Origin: a bacterium BMS3Bbin14
GTDB lineage: Bacteria; Desulfobacterota; Desulfobulbia; Desulfobulbales; Desulfobulbaceae
Reading direction: 5' to 3'
DNA length: 64,000 nt
NCBI GenBank assembly: GCA_002897615.1
Contig: BDTX01000021.1
Span: 62,001-126,000 of the forward strand
Each line of letters opens with the position of its first letter. The stretch's first letter is position 1. Below the pieces are notes generated by a model, which saw only the letters and a program-made list of their open reading frames with translations, was not told the DNA's origin and ran no database searches. The position numbers were made by a program, and so were the translations under genes. Positions 8,032-17,210 of the stretch are shown piece by piece.

Positions 8032-9237
8032 TTAAACATTTCCCGCCATTTTGAAAATAGGCAGATACATGGCGACCACCAGGCCGCCGATCATGCCGCC
8101 AAGGAAGACCATCATAAACGGCTCGATCATGGCGGTCAGGTTTTCCACGGCCTGATCCACCTCTTCATCGTAGAAATCGGCAATTTTTTCCAGCATGGTA
8201 TCCAGGGCGCCGACCGATTCACCGACATTAATCATCTGCACCACCATGTTCGGGAACACCCCGGTTTCCTCCAGAGGTTCGGCGATGGGGCGGCCCTCGG
8301 CAATACTGTCCGCGACGCGGAGCACCGCTCTCTCGATGACTTTATTGCCGGCCGTTTTGGCAACGACCTGGAGGGCATCAAGAATCGGCACCCCGCTTTG
8401 CAGCATGGTGCTCAGAGTCCTGGTGAACTTTGCGACGGCGACTTTACGGATAAGAGGACCGGCAACGGGAGCGTTGAGGGCAAAGGAATCTATCCGGTAG
8501 CGGCCCTTTTCGGTACTGTATATTTTTTTAAAGATCACAAAGACCACGAAGGCGGCAATAATGATAAAGATAAAATTCGATTTTACAAAATTACTCATGT
8601 TGACCACAATCAGCGTGGGCGTCGGCAGTGCCGCCCCCATGCTGGAAAACATCTCAACAAATACGGGAATGACGAAAACCAGGATGACGACCAGGATCAG
8701 GATCGAGATCGACAGGCAGATGACGGGATAGGTCATGGCCCCCTTGATTTTTTTCTTCAGGGACATGGACTTTTCCTTGAAGGTGGCCAGGCGTGAGAGG
8801 ATCGTATCCAGGATACCGCCCAGTTCCCCGGCTTCAATCATGTTGGCGTAAAGCTTATCAAAGACCTTGGGATGTTTGCGCATGGAGTCCGCCAGGGTCG
8901 TTCCTGACTCGACATCGGTTACCAGTTCGGTTAAAACTCTTTTGAATGTCGGGTTATCCTGCTGCTTGCTGAGAATCTGCAGACATTGAACCAGGGGGAG
9001 ACCGGCATCAATCATGGTTGAAAGCTGGCGGGTGAGGACAACAATATCCTTACCGGTTACCTTGGGCTGGAAAAGAGGGATATTCGCAAAGAGATCTTTC
9101 GGCTTTTCCTTGATCGACCGGATGTCAATGCGCATCCGTTTCAGTTGCGCTCTGGCCGCGGCCTCATCTACCGCTTCCAGCTGACTTTTTCGTTTTTCAC
9201 CGTAAGAATTTATCCCTTTCCAAATATATACAGGCAT
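8032..9237 (-). CDS. pilC: Type IV pilus / type II secretion inner-membrane platform protein PilC
   Basis: GspF/PilC family platform protein that couples the assembly ATPase to pilin polymerisation. Two T2SF domains (about 60-190 and 265-395) each precede or contain long hydrophobic helices (ISILILVVILVFVIPVFV, FIFIIIAAFVVFVIF and the C-terminal MMVFLGGMIGGLVVAMY). The 401-residue length is standard. The ATG at 9235-9237 is chosen because GGGAGAG lies 7 nt upstream; a TTG two codons earlier is possible. Its usual partner pilB is not adjacent; a PilB/GspE-type ATPase lies at 55218. Confidence 0.92.
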   Translation of the reverse strand: MPVYIWKGINSYGEKRKSQLEAVDEAAARAQLKRMRIDIRSIKEKPKDLFANIPLFQPKVTGKDIVVLTRQLSTMIDAGLPLVQCLQILSKQQDNPTFKRVLTELVTDVESGTTLADSMRKHPKVFDKLYANMIEAGELGGILDTILSRLATFKEKSMSLKKKIKGAMTYPVICLSISILILVVILVFVIPVFVEMFSSMGAALPTPTLIVVNMSNFVKSNFIFIIIAAFVVFVIFKKIYSTEKGRYRIDSFALNAPVAGPLIRKVAVAKFTRTLSTMLQSGVPILDALQVVAKTAGNKVIERAVLRVADSIAEGRPIAEPLEETGVFPNMVVQMINVGESVGALDTMLEKIADFYDEEVDQAVENLTAMIEPFMMVFLGGMIGGLVVAMYLPIFKMAGNV

Positions 9238-9345
9238 CAGCAACTCTCCCTATAAAATTTCGACGGCTCTGGACAATGAATCACGGATATTTTGTACGAG
9301 CTGAGTACTCCCGAGGTTGTTGCCCCTGGTGAACTGATACGATAT

Positions 9346-9565
9346 CCTGAATCCGTGACAGCTTGAGGTGATATCCCTGGCAATACATGGAATTTATTGC
9401 ATTATTGCCGAAAAAATGAATTTTATGGTCTTCACCGCGCCGCCCTGCGGTCCGCCCGAGAACGGCGCATCTGCTGCGTTGACAACTCGTTGATATCACA
9501 CCAGGATAATCAACACCGTTGCCGCCTTGCATCTGCACCGTTCTCGAACGCTCACGGATCCAAGG
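9346..9565 (-). mobile_element. Element A copy 1 (full length)
   Basis: 220-bp member of the dispersed family, reverse orientation, with terminal inverted repeats CCTGAATCCGTGA / CACGGATCCAAGG. ATAT occurs on both flanks (9342-9345 and 9566-9569), a likely target duplication. It lies upstream of pilC and ends 10 bp before the promoter of the PxxKW gene. Confidence 0.88.
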
Positions 9566-9575
9566 ATATATTTTG

Positions 9576-9604
9576 TTGACAGTTCTTTAAATTATCTTTA
9601 TAAA
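9576..9604 (+). promoter_or_regulatory. Strong sigma-70 promoter for the PxxKW gene
   Basis: TTGACA (9576-9581), 17-bp AT-rich spacer, TATAAA (9599-9604), about 108 bp before the ATG at 9712. Confidence 0.8.
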
Positions 9605-9711
9605 ATCATTTCTTCGTAAAGTGGGAAGAGATCAAGACAATTAATAGTATTCTAGGGGAGATTCTTTCCCGATTCAAGTGAAATGTAATATTTTTTCAGG
9701 AGGTTGGCATT

Positions 9712-9957
9712 ATGCAGGCCAATAGAGCAATGAAATATGCCGAAATGGCATTTCAGCCGGTTGTTGATAAATGTGAGGGTTGTGAACGTATTGTTGAAGA
9801 AAACAGCGTTCGATTCTGTACAACATATGTGAGTCCCGATGCCAAGTGGCGGATGGGGATGTGTAATTTCGCCACCCATGCCAAGCCGGAAATCAAAACG
9901 GTCACGGTCCGGATTAACCCGCTGAAGGCCGCCAAACGCGCTTCGCGCCGAAAGTAG
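9712..9957 (+). CDS. PxxKW family cysteine-rich small protein
   Basis: 81 residues with Cys20, Cys23 (CEGC), Cys36 and Cys51, plus the motif SPDAKW that gives the family its name; the family is essentially confined to Desulfobacterota. Function unknown; the CxxC pair and spaced cysteines suggest a small metal site. The tail is basic (KAAKRASRRK), which would allow nucleic-acid contact. It has an ideal AGGAGG ribosome binding site and a near-consensus promoter, so it is probably highly expressed. It converges on ugd with only 55 bp between. Confidence 0.82.
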   Translation: MQANRAMKYAEMAFQPVVDKCEGCERIVEENSVRFCTTYVSPDAKWRMGMCNFATHAKPEIKTVTVRINPLKAAKRASRRK

Positions 9958-10012
9958 GACCGTCGAGGTTGCTCCCGTCCTGGACGGGAAGCCTCCCGGT
10001 TTCTCCATTTTT

Positions 10013-11323
10013 TTATCTCCGCCCCACGGCCGTGTAATGAAATCCCAGGGATTTCATTTTTTCCGGTTCGTAGACATTTCGTAAGTCGATGAAAACAGGT
10101 TGTCTCATGATTTCGATAATTCTGTCGAGATCCAGGGCGCGATACTGGTTCCACTCGGTCATGAGGACCACGGCGTCGGCATTGCCGCAGGCCTCGTAAG
10201 CGTCTTCAACATACTCGATCCCGGCGGGAAGATATTTTTTTGCCTCTGCCATGCCCTTGGGATCATGGGCCCTGATACGGGCCCCTTTTTCCAGGAGCGC
10301 CGGCAGAATGGTGGCAGCCGGCGCATCACGCATGTCGTCGGTCTCCGGCTTAAAGGTCAGGCCGAGCACGGCAATGGTTTTCCCCGCCTCCGAACCACCC
10401 AGCATATCCCGGATTTTCTTGACCATGCGGGCCTTCTGCGCCGCATTGACTTCAATCGCGGCTTCGACGATACGCATGTGTTCGCCATGCTCCTGAACAA
10501 TACGCATCAGGGCCAGCGTGTCCTTGGGGAAGCAGGAACCGCCGTAACCGGGGCCGGGATGGAGAAATTTGCCGCCGATCCGGCCATCCATGCCGATGGC
10601 CTTGGCCAGGGCCGTTACATCCGCGCCGACCGACTCGCAGACGTTGGCTATTTCATTGATAAAACTGATTTTCACCGCCAGGAAGGCATTGGCGGCATAC
10701 TTGGTGAGTTCGGCAGTCTCGATGGTCGTGCGGACAATGGGGGTATCGATAAGATAGAGAGGTTTGTAGATTTCCTGCATGACCTGGCCGGCCTTTTCCG
10801 ATTCGACCCCGACAACGACCCGGTCCGGCCGCATGAAGTCGGCAATGGCCGCGCCTTCCCGCAGAAATTCGGGATTGGAGGCCACGTCGAAATCCGCCGC
10901 CGGGTTTTCTTTCCTGATAATACGCGCAACCTGCCGGGCCGTGCCCACCGGCACGGTACTCTTGTCGACAATAACCGTGTAACCCCGCAGGTACCCGGCG
11001 ATTTCTTTCGAGGCCTCGTAAATATAAGTCAGGTCGGCATAGCCGTCGCCCCTTCTGCTGGAGGGAGTCCCCACGGCAATGAAAATGGCTTCGGCCTCGG
11101 GAATGGCCTCGGCAATATTCGTGGTAAAACACAACCGGCCTTCTGCAACATTTTTATTCACCAGCGTGTCAAGGCCCGGCTCGTAAATGGGAATCTCGCC
11201 GTTTTTCAGCCGCTCGATTTTGTCCTCGATTTTATCAACGCAGGTGACATGATGGCCGAATTCAGCAAAACATGTCCCGGTAACCAGGCCGACATACCCT
11301 GTTCCGATCATGGTAATTTTCAT
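10013..11323 (-). CDS. ugd: UDP-glucose 6-dehydrogenase
   Basis: Oxidises UDP-glucose to UDP-glucuronate with two NAD+, a precursor for exopolysaccharide and lipopolysaccharide. GTGYVG at residues 7-12 (NAD-binding), the central dimerisation helix, and GPGYGGSCFPKD with catalytic Cys264 are all present. The 436-residue length is typical. AAGGAG lies 5 nt before the ATG. It may feed the exopolysaccharide locus at 41-52 kb, although it is not linked to it. Confidence 0.95.
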   Translation of the reverse strand: MKITMIGTGYVGLVTGTCFAEFGHHVTCVDKIEDKIERLKNGEIPIYEPGLDTLVNKNVAEGRLCFTTNIAEAIPEAEAIFIAVGTPSSRRGDGYADLTYIYEASKEIAGYLRGYTVIVDKSTVPVGTARQVARIIRKENPAADFDVASNPEFLREGAAIADFMRPDRVVVGVESEKAGQVMQEIYKPLYLIDTPIVRTTIETAELTKYAANAFLAVKISFINEIANVCESVGADVTALAKAIGMDGRIGGKFLHPGPGYGGSCFPKDTLALMRIVQEHGEHMRIVEAAIEVNAAQKARMVKKIRDMLGGSEAGKTIAVLGLTFKPETDDMRDAPAATILPALLEKGARIRAHDPKGMAEAKKYLPAGIEYVEDAYEACGNADAVVLMTEWNQYRALDLDRIIEIMRQPVFIDLRNVYEPEKMKSLGFHYTAVGRR

Positions 11324-11394
11324 GCAGTCTCCTTATGAGTACCTCAAAAATTATTTTCCCGTTCCGGTAAGAATCTTCAGGAAAAAGTTCATCG

Positions 11395-12084
11395 TCACCC
11401 GGCCCGTTCACCGAAAAGGGCCGTTCCCACGCGGACCAGGGTCGCCCCTTCTTCCACCGCGACGATAAAGTCTCCAGACATGCCCATGGACAGTTCCACC
11501 GGCGAATCCGGCGAAAACAAACCTGCTGCCGTAAACTGCCCGGCCAGGTTTTTAAGTGCTTTGAAATAAGGCCGCGATTCTTCGGGAGAAGCGGCGTAGG
11601 GGGGCATGGCCATCAAGCCCCGCACCCGCAGGTGTGTGAGTTTGCCGACCTCCTGAATGAGTTGTCCGGCATGTTGCGGCTCGACGCCTGATTTCTGCTT
11701 TTCACGCCCGATATTGACCTGAATGAGAATGTCGAGACATCTGCCGAGCGCGGCCGCATGGTTATCAAGGGCCTGCGCGATCTTCAGCCGGTCCACGGTC
11801 TCCACCATCTGAAAGAGTTCGACGGCCGTCTTGGCCTTGTTGCTCTGCAGGTGGCCGATAAAATGCCAGGAAATTGCCGGGTCCAGCCGGGCGATTTTAT
11901 CCCTGGCCTCCTGGAGATAATTTTCGCCGAAAAGGAGCTGGCCGCATTGAAAGGCCTCCCGGATTTTCTCGAGCCCCTGCCGTTTTGAAACAGCAAGCAG
12001 TCGGACATCGTCGGGATTCCTGCCGCTTCGCCCTGCCGCCTCGGCAATTTGTTGCCGTATCACCTGGAGCTTGGCGCAAATCAT
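11395..12084 (-). CDS. yggS: YggS/PROSC pyridoxal-phosphate homeostasis protein
   Basis: Single-domain alanine-racemase-fold PLP-binding protein thought to buffer PLP. The PLP lysine is Lys34 in LLAVSKRQ; FGENYLQEA, WHFIGHLQSNKA and the C-terminal LSMGMSGDF...VRVGTALFG motifs are conserved. Its ATG overlaps the tatD stop (ATGA), so the two are co-translated. PLP itself would be made via pdxJ at 3142. Confidence 0.92.
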   Translation of the reverse strand: MICAKLQVIRQQIAEAAGRSGRNPDDVRLLAVSKRQGLEKIREAFQCGQLLFGENYLQEARDKIARLDPAISWHFIGHLQSNKAKTAVELFQMVETVDRLKIAQALDNHAAALGRCLDILIQVNIGREKQKSGVEPQHAGQLIQEVGKLTHLRVRGLMAMPPYAASPEESRPYFKALKNLAGQFTAAGLFSPDSPVELSMGMSGDFIVAVEEGATLVRVGTALFGERAG

Positions 12085-12917
12085 GCCGCTGCCCCTGCCG
12101 GTCCCAGGCGAAAAAGGGCCCTGGCGTTGTCGCTCGTCCGGCGGGCGACTTCGGCCGGTGAAATATTGCGCAGGTCAGCGATCTTTTGCGCCGTATGGAG
12201 AAGATATTCCGGTTTATTGCGTTTGCCCCGCCAGGGGACGGGGGCCAGGAAAGGGCCGTCGGTCTCCAGCAGCATGCGCTCCAGGGGGATATCGGCGGCC
12301 ACCTGCTGGAGCGTTTCGGCGTTTTTAAAGGTGACGATGCCGGGGATGGAGATATGGAATCCCAGGTCAAGGACCTGGCGGGCCAGTTCGCGGTCTCCGG
12401 AAAAACAGTGCATCACGCCGCCGGCAGGGAAAGGAGCGGCCTCCCGGAGAAGCCGCATGGTGTCATCGTGGGCATCCCGGTCATGGATGATGACCGGCAG
12501 CTGGAGCTCGCGGGCAAGTCCGAGCTGCCGGGTGAACTCTTTGATCTGCAGGGCTCGGGGCGCGTAGTTTTTTGCATAGTCAAGACCGATCTCGCCATAA
12601 CCGACGACCTTGTTTTCCGGCTTTTCCGCCAGAGCGGCCAGGCGCGCATAGTCGTCATCACCGGCCTCGGCCGCCTGATGTGGATGGATGCCGACGGCGG
12701 CAAAAACGCCCTGAAAACGGCCGGCGATTTTCACGGCCGCGGCCGAACTGGGCCAATCGATGCCGATGGCGATAATCTGGGCGACCCCGAGGGCGGCCGC
12801 GGCATGAACGACCGCCTCCAGGTCAAGGTCATAGGCAGCCATGTCAAGATGACAGTGGGTGTCGATTAGTTTCGCATCAGGTGGAAGTTGCGGTGGATTT
12901 TTTTTGGTATTGGTCAT
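12081..12917 (-). CDS. tatD: TatD family metal-dependent DNase/hydrolase
   Basis: TIM-barrel metallohydrolase. Metal ligands are visible in DTHCHLD (residues 19-25), GEIGLDY, VIIHDRDA and HCFSG, and the late LLETDGPFLAPVP motif is intact. Length 278 against about 260 usual; the extra residues are a short N-terminal extension (MTNTKKNPPQLPPDAK). It is first gene of the pair with yggS. An element A copy sits about 80 bp upstream. Confidence 0.92.
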   Translation of the reverse strand: MTNTKKNPPQLPPDAKLIDTHCHLDMAAYDLDLEAVVHAAAALGVAQIIAIGIDWPSSAAAVKIAGRFQGVFAAVGIHPHQAAEAGDDDYARLAALAEKPENKVVGYGEIGLDYAKNYAPRALQIKEFTRQLGLARELQLPVIIHDRDAHDDTMRLLREAAPFPAGGVMHCFSGDRELARQVLDLGFHISIPGIVTFKNAETLQQVAADIPLERMLLETDGPFLAPVPWRGKRNKPEYLLHTAQKIADLRNISPAEVARRTSDNARALFRLGPAGAAA

Positions 12918-12998
12918 GATTTTACCCCGGCACCTCTCATACCAGAATCAACACTCATTCGCAATACACAATGCGTCGAGGAGAGGACCAGTCTGAAT

Positions 12999-13217
12999 TC
13001 TGAATCCGTGACGGCTCGAGGTGATATTCCATCAACATGCGGAATTTATTGCATTATATGACGAATAAATGCATTTTATACTCTTCACCGCGCCGCCCTG
13101 CGGGGCGCCCGATAACGGCACATCTGCTGCGTTGGCAACTCGTTGATATCACACCAGGATAATCAACATCGTTGCCGCCTTGCATCTGTACCGTTCTCGA
13201 ACGCTCACGGATTCAGG
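12999..13217 (-). mobile_element. Element A copy 2 with 5-bp target duplication
   Basis: 219-bp reverse-oriented copy. TGAAT occurs immediately on both sides (12994-12998 and 13218-13222), a clean 5-bp target-site duplication. The left terminus reads TCTGAATCC (one substitution), the right GGATTCAGG. Confidence 0.93.
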
Positions 13218-13278
13218 TGAATGGCTGTTGACAAAAAGTGCGGATCTCTTTACAAGATACGCTTGGAACCAGCAAACA

Positions 13279-13415
13279 GTGCCCTATCCGTCCAGAAACG
13301 AGGATTTTTCGAGATCAAGGCATGCGAAAAAAATAGCCGTAGGCCGGATATTCCGAGGATTATTTTTTGAGCATAACGCCGAGATCGGGCAAAAAGACCG
13401 TTTCTAGATGGGCAC
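13279..13415. mobile_element. Element B copy 1 (palindromic)
   Basis: 137-bp near-palindrome starting GTGCCCTATCCG and ending GATGGGCAC, with inner inverted motifs GAAACGAGG/CCGTTTC and CATGCGAAAAAAAT/ATTATTTTTTGAGCAT. It codes for nothing. The 13218-13434 gap between element A copy 2 and the nitroreductase gene holds this element and otherwise nothing recognised. Confidence 0.8.
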
Positions 13416-13434
13416 TAGATAATCCGGAGAGCCT

Positions 13435-13959
13435 ATGAACAACCCCGTACGGGATGCCATCAGGAACCGGCGCAGTATCCGGGAATTTACCGGGGAACCG
13501 GTAGCAGCGGACCTTCTGCGCCGCATTGTTACCGCCGGAATCTGGGCGCCGTCCGGCCTGAACAACCAACCGTGGCGTTTCGTTATTGTCCGGGACCGGG
13601 AAATTCGGGAGCAACTGGCCCGGCAGACGAGTTCCGCCCCCGTCATCCTGGCCGCGCCCGCCCTTATTGTCGTTTACCTGGACACCAGGGTCATGTATAA
13701 TGCGGTCAAGGATCATCAATCTGCCGGGGCCTGCATGCAGAACATGCTGCTGGCCGCGGAAGAGCTTGGGCTGGGCGCGGTCTGGCTGGGCCAGATTCTG
13801 CAGAACAAGGACCAGGTCAATGCCATACTGCAACTAGACAACCAGTATGATCTCATGGCGGTTATGGCCCTGGGGCATCCGCTGCACCGAAATCAGCAGT
13901 CTCAACGTAAACCGCTTGCTGACTTTATTCTCAAAGAAATCGGAGGAAATCAGGAATGA
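13435..13959 (+). CDS. Nitroreductase family FMN protein
   Basis: 174-residue flavoprotein of the NfnB/FRP fold, probably an NAD(P)H-dependent reductase of unknown substrate. N-terminal RRSIREFTGEPV (FMN phosphate contact), WAPSGLNNQPW and GLGAVWLG near residue 120 are characteristic. GGAGAG precedes the ATG. Its end overlaps the lipoprotein gene (ATGA), so the two form an operon. Confidence 0.88.
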   Translation: MNNPVRDAIRNRRSIREFTGEPVAADLLRRIVTAGIWAPSGLNNQPWRFVIVRDREIREQLARQTSSAPVILAAPALIVVYLDTRVMYNAVKDHQSAGACMQNMLLAAEELGLGAVWLGQILQNKDQVNAILQLDNQYDLMAVMALGHPLHRNQQSQRKPLADFILKEIGGNQE

Positions 13960-14447
13960 AAAATTGGACGAGAGACACCCGTGTCGCCCTGCTTCTGCTC
14001 TGTGCCGGCCTGTTTGTCCTGGCCGGTTGCAGCTCGAAGGCCAACCTTGCCGGCGCGCAGGGGGCGGTACCGCAGATATCCGGTTTTGCCGGCGGCTTGC
14101 AGGATATTGAGCTGCCGACCGAATTAACCTGGGACCGCGACGCCTCCATGACCATTAAAACCGCTTCGTTTAACGGCGGCATCTGGTGTTATGAAGGCCG
14201 TGTCGATGTCCTTTCCCTGAAAGATTACCTGGTCAGCTCCATGCAGGATAACAAGTGGAAGCTGGTCGGCGAGTCGACTTCAAAGAATATCCTTCTTGCC
14301 TTTGTCAAACCGCACAAGACCTGCATGATGGTTATTTCCAGCAGCAGGTTCGGCATGTTGGGCAAGACCAAGGTAACCCTTTATGTCACCATTGACAAGA
14401 CCGCCGCCGCCGGGCTGAACCCCTTCGGCGAGGCGGTCGATAAATAG
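13956..14447 (+). CDS. Hypothetical lipoprotein
   Basis: A signal peptide with lipobox LAGC (Cys25) predicts a 139-residue lipid-anchored protein. No family recognised. The mature part contains TWDRDASMTIKTASFNGGIW and a repeated aromatic/basic pattern suggestive of a small beta-rich domain. Its start overlaps the nitroreductase stop and coaBC follows after 9 bp, so it probably sits mid-operon. Confidence 0.7.
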   Translation: MKNWTRDTRVALLLLCAGLFVLAGCSSKANLAGAQGAVPQISGFAGGLQDIELPTELTWDRDASMTIKTASFNGGIWCYEGRVDVLSLKDYLVSSMQDNKWKLVGESTSKNILLAFVKPHKTCMMVISSSRFGMLGKTKVTLYVTIDKTAAAGLNPFGEAVDK

Positions 14448-14456
14448 TGACCGGCG

Positions 14457-15650
14457 GTGCAGGGGCGCAAGATACTTTTCGGGGTGACCGGCGGCATTGC
14501 CGCCTTTAAAGCGGCGCAATGGGTTCGGTTTCTGGTCAAGGAAGAGGCCCGGGTTACCGTGGTCATGACCAGGGCCGCCACCCGGTTTGTCTCCAAACTG
14601 AGCTTTACCGCCCTGTCGGGCCGGCCGGCGTATGTGGAGCTCTTCTCTGACGACCCCCGGCAGGTGATGTCCCATATCACGCTCGCGGCCGAGGCCGATG
14701 CCCTGTTGATTGCTCCGGCCACGGCCCATACCATTGCCCGCCTGGCCCATGGTCTGGCCGATGATCTCCTCACCACGACCGTGCTCGCGGCTGCCGGCAA
14801 ACCGGTTGTCGTCTGCCCGGCCATGAACTCCGGGATGTTCACCCATCCGGCCACCCAGGACAACTTGCGCCGCCTGCGCGAACTTGGTTATGTCGTGGTC
14901 GAACCTGATTCAGGCGTACTGGCCTGCGGTGCGGAGGGGCCGGGACGTCTGCCCGAATGGGACGGCGTCCGCGAAACCCTCTTGAGCTGCTTTGCCCCGG
15001 ACGATCTGCGCAACCAGCACATTCTGGTAACTGCCGGTCCGACCAGGGAACCCCTTGACCCGGCCCGTTATCTCAGTAACCGCTCTTCGGGCAAGATGGG
15101 CTATGCCCTGGCCCGCACCGCCAGGAGACGGGGGGCGCAGGTATCTCTGGTTTCCGGCCCGGTCGCCCTCGAACCGCCGCCCGGGGTTGAACTCTTCCGC
15201 GTGAATACCGCCCGGGAAATGCACGAACAGGTGATGCGTTTGCGCGATCGGGCCTCAATCATCATCAAAGCCGCCGCCGTGGCTGACTTTCGCCCGGCCC
15301 GGAGCGAGCCCCGGAAGATCAAGAAGTCGACCGGGACACAAGCCATTGATCTTGTTGCCAATGTTGACATCCTGGCCGAACTGGGCCGTAAGCGCCGGCC
15401 CGGGCAGATCCTGGTCGGCTTTGCCGCCGAGAGCCATGATCACGAGAGCGAGGGGACCAGAAAGCTGCACGACAAAAATCTCGACCTGATCGTTGTCAAC
15501 GATATCTGCGGCCGGGAGACCGGCTTTGACGCGGACACCAACCAGGTCACGCTCATTGACAAAAGCGGCAGCTCAACCCTGCCGCTTTTGTCCAAAGAGC
15601 AGACCGCGGAGCGGATCTGGGATCACGTTGTTTCTCTCTTGAACGAGTAG
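14457..15650 (+). CDS. coaBC: Bifunctional phosphopantothenoylcysteine decarboxylase / phosphopantothenate-cysteine ligase
   Basis: Two consecutive steps of coenzyme A synthesis. The N-terminal flavoprotein CoaC (about 1-180) carries GVTGGIAAFK, catalytic His73 and PAMNSGM; the C-terminal CoaB (about 185-397) carries VTAGPTREPLDPARYLSNRS and KAAAVADFRP. Full length. Start is GTG at 14457, the only start after an in-frame TGA at 14448; there is no clear Shine-Dalgarno, so coupling to the upstream lipoprotein gene is likely. The 74 bp between its stop and the convergent alcohol dehydrogenase hold no clear terminator. Confidence 0.95.
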   Translation: MQGRKILFGVTGGIAAFKAAQWVRFLVKEEARVTVVMTRAATRFVSKLSFTALSGRPAYVELFSDDPRQVMSHITLAAEADALLIAPATAHTIARLAHGLADDLLTTTVLAAAGKPVVVCPAMNSGMFTHPATQDNLRRLRELGYVVVEPDSGVLACGAEGPGRLPEWDGVRETLLSCFAPDDLRNQHILVTAGPTREPLDPARYLSNRSSGKMGYALARTARRRGAQVSLVSGPVALEPPPGVELFRVNTAREMHEQVMRLRDRASIIIKAAAVADFRPARSEPRKIKKSTGTQAIDLVANVDILAELGRKRRPGQILVGFAAESHDHESEGTRKLHDKNLDLIVVNDICGRETGFDADTNQVTLIDKSGSSTLPLLSKEQTAERIWDHVVSLLNE

Positions 15651-15724
15651 ACCGCCCGGACTGCCCCGGCGGCACGGCATTTCATCTCCTTCCCGCCCCT
15701 GCCTCCCGGCCGTAGTGCTGCTGT

Positions 15725-16894
15725 TCATCCTTCCATGGCATTCTCATAAATGGCGATGATATCATCGCGCGACGGCTGGCGGGGATTGTTTTCCACCGGC
15801 CTGGCGACGGTCAGGGCAATATCCGCCATTTCCGGGATGCTGTCTGCCGGGATATCCAGTTCCGCCAGAGTTTCCGGAATGCCCAGATCCATATTAAGCT
15901 GATACAGGCCCTCGACAGCCAGGTCGGCCGCTTCCCGCAGCGGCAGGCTCTCTGTTTCATAGCCGAGAATGGCGGCCAGGTCGGCATGCTTCCGCAGGTT
16001 GCCGATCAGGTTGTATTCGGTGACGTAAGGCAGGAGCACGGCATTGGCCAGGCCATGCGGAACCCCGAACAAACCGCCCAGGGGATAAGCCATGGCATGG
16101 ACCAGCCCGACCCCGGCCATGGCCAGCGCCTTGCCGCCAAGCAGGCTGGCCAGCAGCATATTGGCGCGGGCCTCCATATTTCTGCCGTCGGCGTAGGCGG
16201 TCCTGATGTTGGCCGCGATAAGTTCAATGGCCTCCAGAGAATACATCTCGGAAACCGGATGGGCCTGTACCGAGGTATAGGCTTCGAAGGCATGGGTCAG
16301 GGCGTCGATACCGGTTGTCGCGGTTACATGCGGCGGCAGGCTGAGGGTCAGGGCCGGGTCGAGCAGGGCCACGTCCGGATAGAGGTAATCGCCGTTCATG
16401 CCGCCCTTGGAGCCGGTCTCTTCATTGATGAACACGGCGGTAAAGGTGACCTCGGAGCCGGTGCCGGCCGAGGTCGGCACCATGATTTTGGGTACGCCGG
16501 GTTTGGTGATTTTGCCCAGTCCCAGGTAGTCGACGGCCTTACCGCCGTTGGTGAGAAGAATGGCTATGGCCTTGGCCACATCCATGGCCGAACCGCCGCC
16601 AACGCCGACGACACAGTCGCACTTGTTTTCTCCGGCCACCTCCGCACCCCGGTCGGCCAGCCGCAGTCCGGGTTCGGGATCGACCCGGGTATAGAGGGTA
16701 ACGGCGAGCCCGGCTTCCTCGAGAGGCGCGGTAACGTTCCGGTCCAGACCGGCCGCTTGCAGGCCGGGATCAATGACCACCATGGGCCTGGCGCAGCCAA
16801 GCTGTTCAATGACCAGGGGAAGAGTCTTGATGATATCGACGCCGAAGTGAATCTGCGTGGGCTGGGTTATGGTGAAGGTTTTAGCTGATGTCAT
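15725..16894 (-). CDS. Iron-containing alcohol dehydrogenase
   Basis: Group III Fe-dependent NAD(P)-alcohol dehydrogenase. GGGSAMDVAKA (dinucleotide binding), PTSAGTGSEVT, GIDALTHAFEAY and HAMAYPLGG...PHGLANAVLL, which supply the metal-binding His/Asp residues, are intact. About 389 residues, normal. The second ATG (16892-16894) is preferred because GGAG lies 6 nt before it; the ATG at 16906 overlaps that site. Substrate unknown; ethanol, lactaldehyde or a butanol are options in this family. Confidence 0.9.
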   Translation of the reverse strand: MTSAKTFTITQPTQIHFGVDIIKTLPLVIEQLGCARPMVVIDPGLQAAGLDRNVTAPLEEAGLAVTLYTRVDPEPGLRLADRGAEVAGENKCDCVVGVGGGSAMDVAKAIAILLTNGGKAVDYLGLGKITKPGVPKIMVPTSAGTGSEVTFTAVFINEETGSKGGMNGDYLYPDVALLDPALTLSLPPHVTATTGIDALTHAFEAYTSVQAHPVSEMYSLEAIELIAANIRTAYADGRNMEARANMLLASLLGGKALAMAGVGLVHAMAYPLGGLFGVPHGLANAVLLPYVTEYNLIGNLRKHADLAAILGYETESLPLREAADLAVEGLYQLNMDLGIPETLAELDIPADSIPEMADIALTVARPVENNPRQPSRDDIIAIYENAMEG

Positions 16895-16949
16895 GGGAAG
16901 CTCCATTGAAAAAGGGTTGCCAAGCAGTAATGCTTTTGTATTATACTTA

Positions 16950-17109
16950 GTGTCCTGTCAAGCGCCAACTGTCGCATCTTGCTCGTCCTTTGACGTTCCT
17001 GCTGTGTTGCGGCTTCAGTTACATAGCGTTGCTATGCGCCTTCTCCGTGCCTTGCCGGAACACCAAATTACTTCGCAATCTTGCGTTATTTGTCCACTTG
17101 ACATGACAC
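16950..17109. mobile_element. Element C: MITE-like fold-back repeat
   Basis: 160 bp bounded by GTGTCCTGTCAAG and CTTGACATGACAC (12 of 13 matching as an inverted repeat), with a perfect 6-bp hairpin CATAGC-gtt-GCTATG in the middle. Non-coding. Only copy in the window. Confidence 0.72.
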
Positions 17110-17210
17110 GGGTTCCGGCTTTGCTCCTGCCTGAGCCTTGTCATTAACGTAACGACAACAATTTATCATTAAAATAATAATTGTCGCTAAAAAGTGAAAG
17201 AGAATCGTCT

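Noticed and set aside
9958-10012. Terminator between the PxxKW gene and ugd
   Set aside because: A TCCCGTC/GACGGGA hairpin exists, but the T run starts about 25 nt later; too weak to call.
13180-13407. Open frame beginning [13 protein letters not shown]
   Set aside because: It is the reading of the element A terminus that recurs wherever the element sits; no ribosome binding site or conservation.
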